Shown: piece after piece, positions 60,901-64,000 of the stretch
Position numbering within the stretch: position 1 is the stretch's first letter
Layout of the letters: every line of letters starts with the position of its first letter
Origin: Taudactylus pleione
Taxonomy: Eukaryota; Chordata; Amphibia; Anura; Myobatrachidae
Assembly (NCBI GenBank): GCA_031769625.1
Contig: JAUIMM010000704.1
Location: 62,001 to 126,000 of the forward strand
Reading direction: 5' to 3'
DNA: 64,000 nt
Position numbers and translations under genes: made by a program
Notes under the pieces: model-generated
Seen by the model: the letters and a program-made list of their open reading frames with translations, nothing else
Told to the model about the DNA's origin: nothing
Database searches by the model: none

Positions 60901-63900
60901 ATCACATTACTACACACACACATCACATTACTACACATACATCACATTACTACACACACACATACATCACATTACTACACACACACATACATCACATTAC
61001 TACACCCACACATCACATTACTACACCCACACATACTGTACTACACACACACATACATCACATTACTACACCCACACATACTGTACTACACATACATCAC
61101 ATTACTACACACACACACATCACATTACTACACCCACACATACTGTACTACACATACATCACATTACTACACCCACACATACTGTACTACACATACATCA
61201 CATTACTACACCCACACATACTGTACTACACATACATCACATTACTACACCCACACATACTGTACTACACATACATCACATTACTACACATACATCACAT
61301 TACTACACACATACTGTACATCACATTACTACACCCACACATACTGTACTACACATACATCACATTACTACACACATACTGTACATCACATTACTACACA
61401 GACACACACATCACATTACTACACATACATCACATTACTACACACACACATACATCACATTACTACACACACACATACATCACATTACTACACACACACA
61501 TACATCACATTACTACACACATACTGTACATCACATTACTACACAGACACACACATCACATTACTACACATACATCACATTACTACACACACACATACAT
61601 CACATTACTACACACACACATACATCACATTACTACACCCACACATACTGTACTACACATACATCACACTACTACACACACACATACTGTACTACACATA
61701 CATCACATTACTACACCCACACATACTGTACTACACATACATCACATTACTACACCCACACATACTGTACTACACATACATCACATTACTACACATACAT
61801 CACATTACTACACCCACACATACTGTACTACACATACATCACATTACTACACATACATCACATTACTACACACACACATACATCACATTACTACACCCAC
61901 ACATACTGTACTACACATACATCACATTACTACACATACATCACATTACTACACACATACTGTACATCACATTACTACACCCACACATACTGTACTACAC
62001 ATACATCACATTACTACACACATACTGTACATCACATTACTACACAGACACACACATCACATTACTACACATACGTCACATTACTACACACACACATACA
62101 TCACATTACTACACACACACATACATCACATTACTACACACACACATACATCACATTACTACACCCACACATCACATTACTACACCCACACATACTGTAC
62201 TACACATACATCACATTACTACACCCACACACACACATCACATTACTACACCTACACATACTGTACTACACATACATCACATTACTACACCCACACATAC
62301 TGAACTACACATACATCACATTACTACACCCACACATACTGTACTACACACACACATACATCACATTACTACACACACATACTGTACTACACATACATCA
62401 CATTACTACACCCACACATACTGTACTACACATACATCACATTACTACACCCACACATACTGTACTACACATACATCACATTACTACACATACATCACAT
62501 TACTACACCCACACATACTGTACTACACATACATCACATTACTACACCCACACATACTGTACTACACATACATCACATTACTACACCCACACATACTGTA
62601 CTACACATATATCACATTACTACACATACATCACATTACTACACATACATCACATTACTACACACATACTGTACATCACATTACTACACAGACACACACA
62701 TCACATTACTACACATACATCACATTACTACACACACACACATACATCACATTACTACACACACACATACATCACATTACTACACACACACATACATCAC
62801 ATTACTACACCCACACATCACATTACTACACCCACACATACTGTACTACACATACATCACATTACTACACCCACACACACACATCACATTACTACACCTA
62901 CACATACTGTACTACACATACATCACATTACTACACCCACACATACTGTACTACACATACATCACATTACTACACCCACACATACTGTACTACACACACA
63001 CATACATCACATTACTACACACACACATACTGTACTACACATACATCACATTACTACACCCACACATACTGTACTACACATACATCACATTACTACACCC
63101 ACACATACTGTACTACACATACATCACATTACTACACATACATCACATTACTACACATACATCACATTACTACACCCACACATACTGTACTACACATACA
63201 TCACATTACTACACCCACACATACTGTACTACACATATATCACATTACTACACATACATCACATTACTACACATACATCACATTACTACACCCACACATA
63301 CTGTACTACACATACATCACATTACTACACCCACACATACATCACATTACTACACCCACATACATCACATTACTACACACACACACACATCACATTACTA
63401 CACCCACATACATCACATTACTACACACACACATACATCACATTACTACACCCACATACATCACATTACTACACACACACATACATCACATTACTACACC
63501 CACATACATCACATTACTACACACACATCACATTACTACACCCACACATACATCACATTACTACACATACATCACATTACTACACATACATCACATTACT
63601 ACACCCACACATACTGTACTACACATACATCACATTACTACACCCACACATACTGTACTACACATACATCACATTACTACACATACATCACATTACTACA
63701 CACATACTGTACATCACATTACTACACCCACACATACTGTACTACACATACATCACATTACTACACACATACTGTACATCACATTACTACACAGACACAC
63801 ACATCACATTACTACACATACATCACATTACTACACACACACATACATCACATTACTACACACATACTGTACATCACATTACTACACAGACACACACATC

Positions 63901-64000
63901 ACATTACTACACATACATCACATTACTACACACACACATACATCACATTACTACACACACACATACATCACATTACTACACCCACACATACTGTACTACA

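Larger units (their letters stand above)
40840..64000. repeat. Giant satellite array, CATCACATTACTACA core, continues past window
   Basis: More than 23 kb of tandem units sharing TACATCACATTACTACACA. Three unit sizes intermingle: 19 bp (core only), about 25 bp (core plus CACACA), and 39 bp (core plus CCCACACATACTGTACTACA). The plus-strand consensus contains no TAA, TAG or TGA in any frame, so very long open frames appear in several frames at once, for example 52719-56513 and 53810-57526, which overlap. They are not genes. Proximal (40.8-48.6 kb) and distal (48.6-64 kb) parts have different higher-order structure. Confidence 0.97.

Overview
The window reads as intergenic or intronic DNA from a large, repeat-rich vertebrate genome, most likely an anuran amphibian. 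This is an inference from the repeat mix: many non-autonomous DNA transposons (hAT-like with 8-bp target duplications, PIF/Harbinger-like with 3-bp duplications), a Tc1 element, a mariner fragment, a pogo/Tigger-like MITE, a Penelope-like segment, and very long satellite arrays. I found no host protein-coding exon, rRNA or functional tRNA that I can defend. The only recognisable protein-coding sequences are transposase remnants: a Tc1 transposase with one internal stop (35051-36088, minus), a frameshifted PIF/Harbinger transposase (27408-28028, minus) and a mariner N-terminus (16550-16615, plus).

Layout. 1-9.9 kb: single-copy-looking DNA sprinkled with MITEs, a telomere-motif-rich dispersed element (4456-5041), a tRNA-type SINE remnant and a Tigger-like MITE. 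9.94-14.35 kb: a 20-bp minisatellite with a 972-bp higher-order period. 15.1-18.4 kb: palindromic MITEs, a 538-bp element made of about a dozen consecutive hairpins, a mariner fragment split by a MITE, and a hAT MITE with perfect target duplication. 18.47-20.05 kb: a G-rich minisatellite of about 30-bp units. 20-31.8 kb: further MITEs, two TAACCC-type dispersed elements, the second copy of the multi-hairpin element (26147-26685, inverted), the Harbinger transposase relic, and a Penelope-like region with a degenerate hammerhead-like core. 34.8-36.4 kb: a Tc1 element with 221-bp inverted repeats. 37-40.4 kb: nested hAT elements inside TAACCC-type tracts. 40.6 kb to the window end: a satellite array of more than 23 kb built around a CATCACATTACTACA core. 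It has at least two sub-domains with different higher-order structure, and it continues past the window.

The apparent giant ORFs in the last 23 kb (up to 1264 codons) and the proline-rich ORFs at 18.4-20.1 kb come from stop-free tandem repeats and are not genes. The parts of this window do not work together as a pathway. The content is a record of layered transposon insertion and tandem-repeat amplification, and exact target duplications allow several insertions to be ordered in time.
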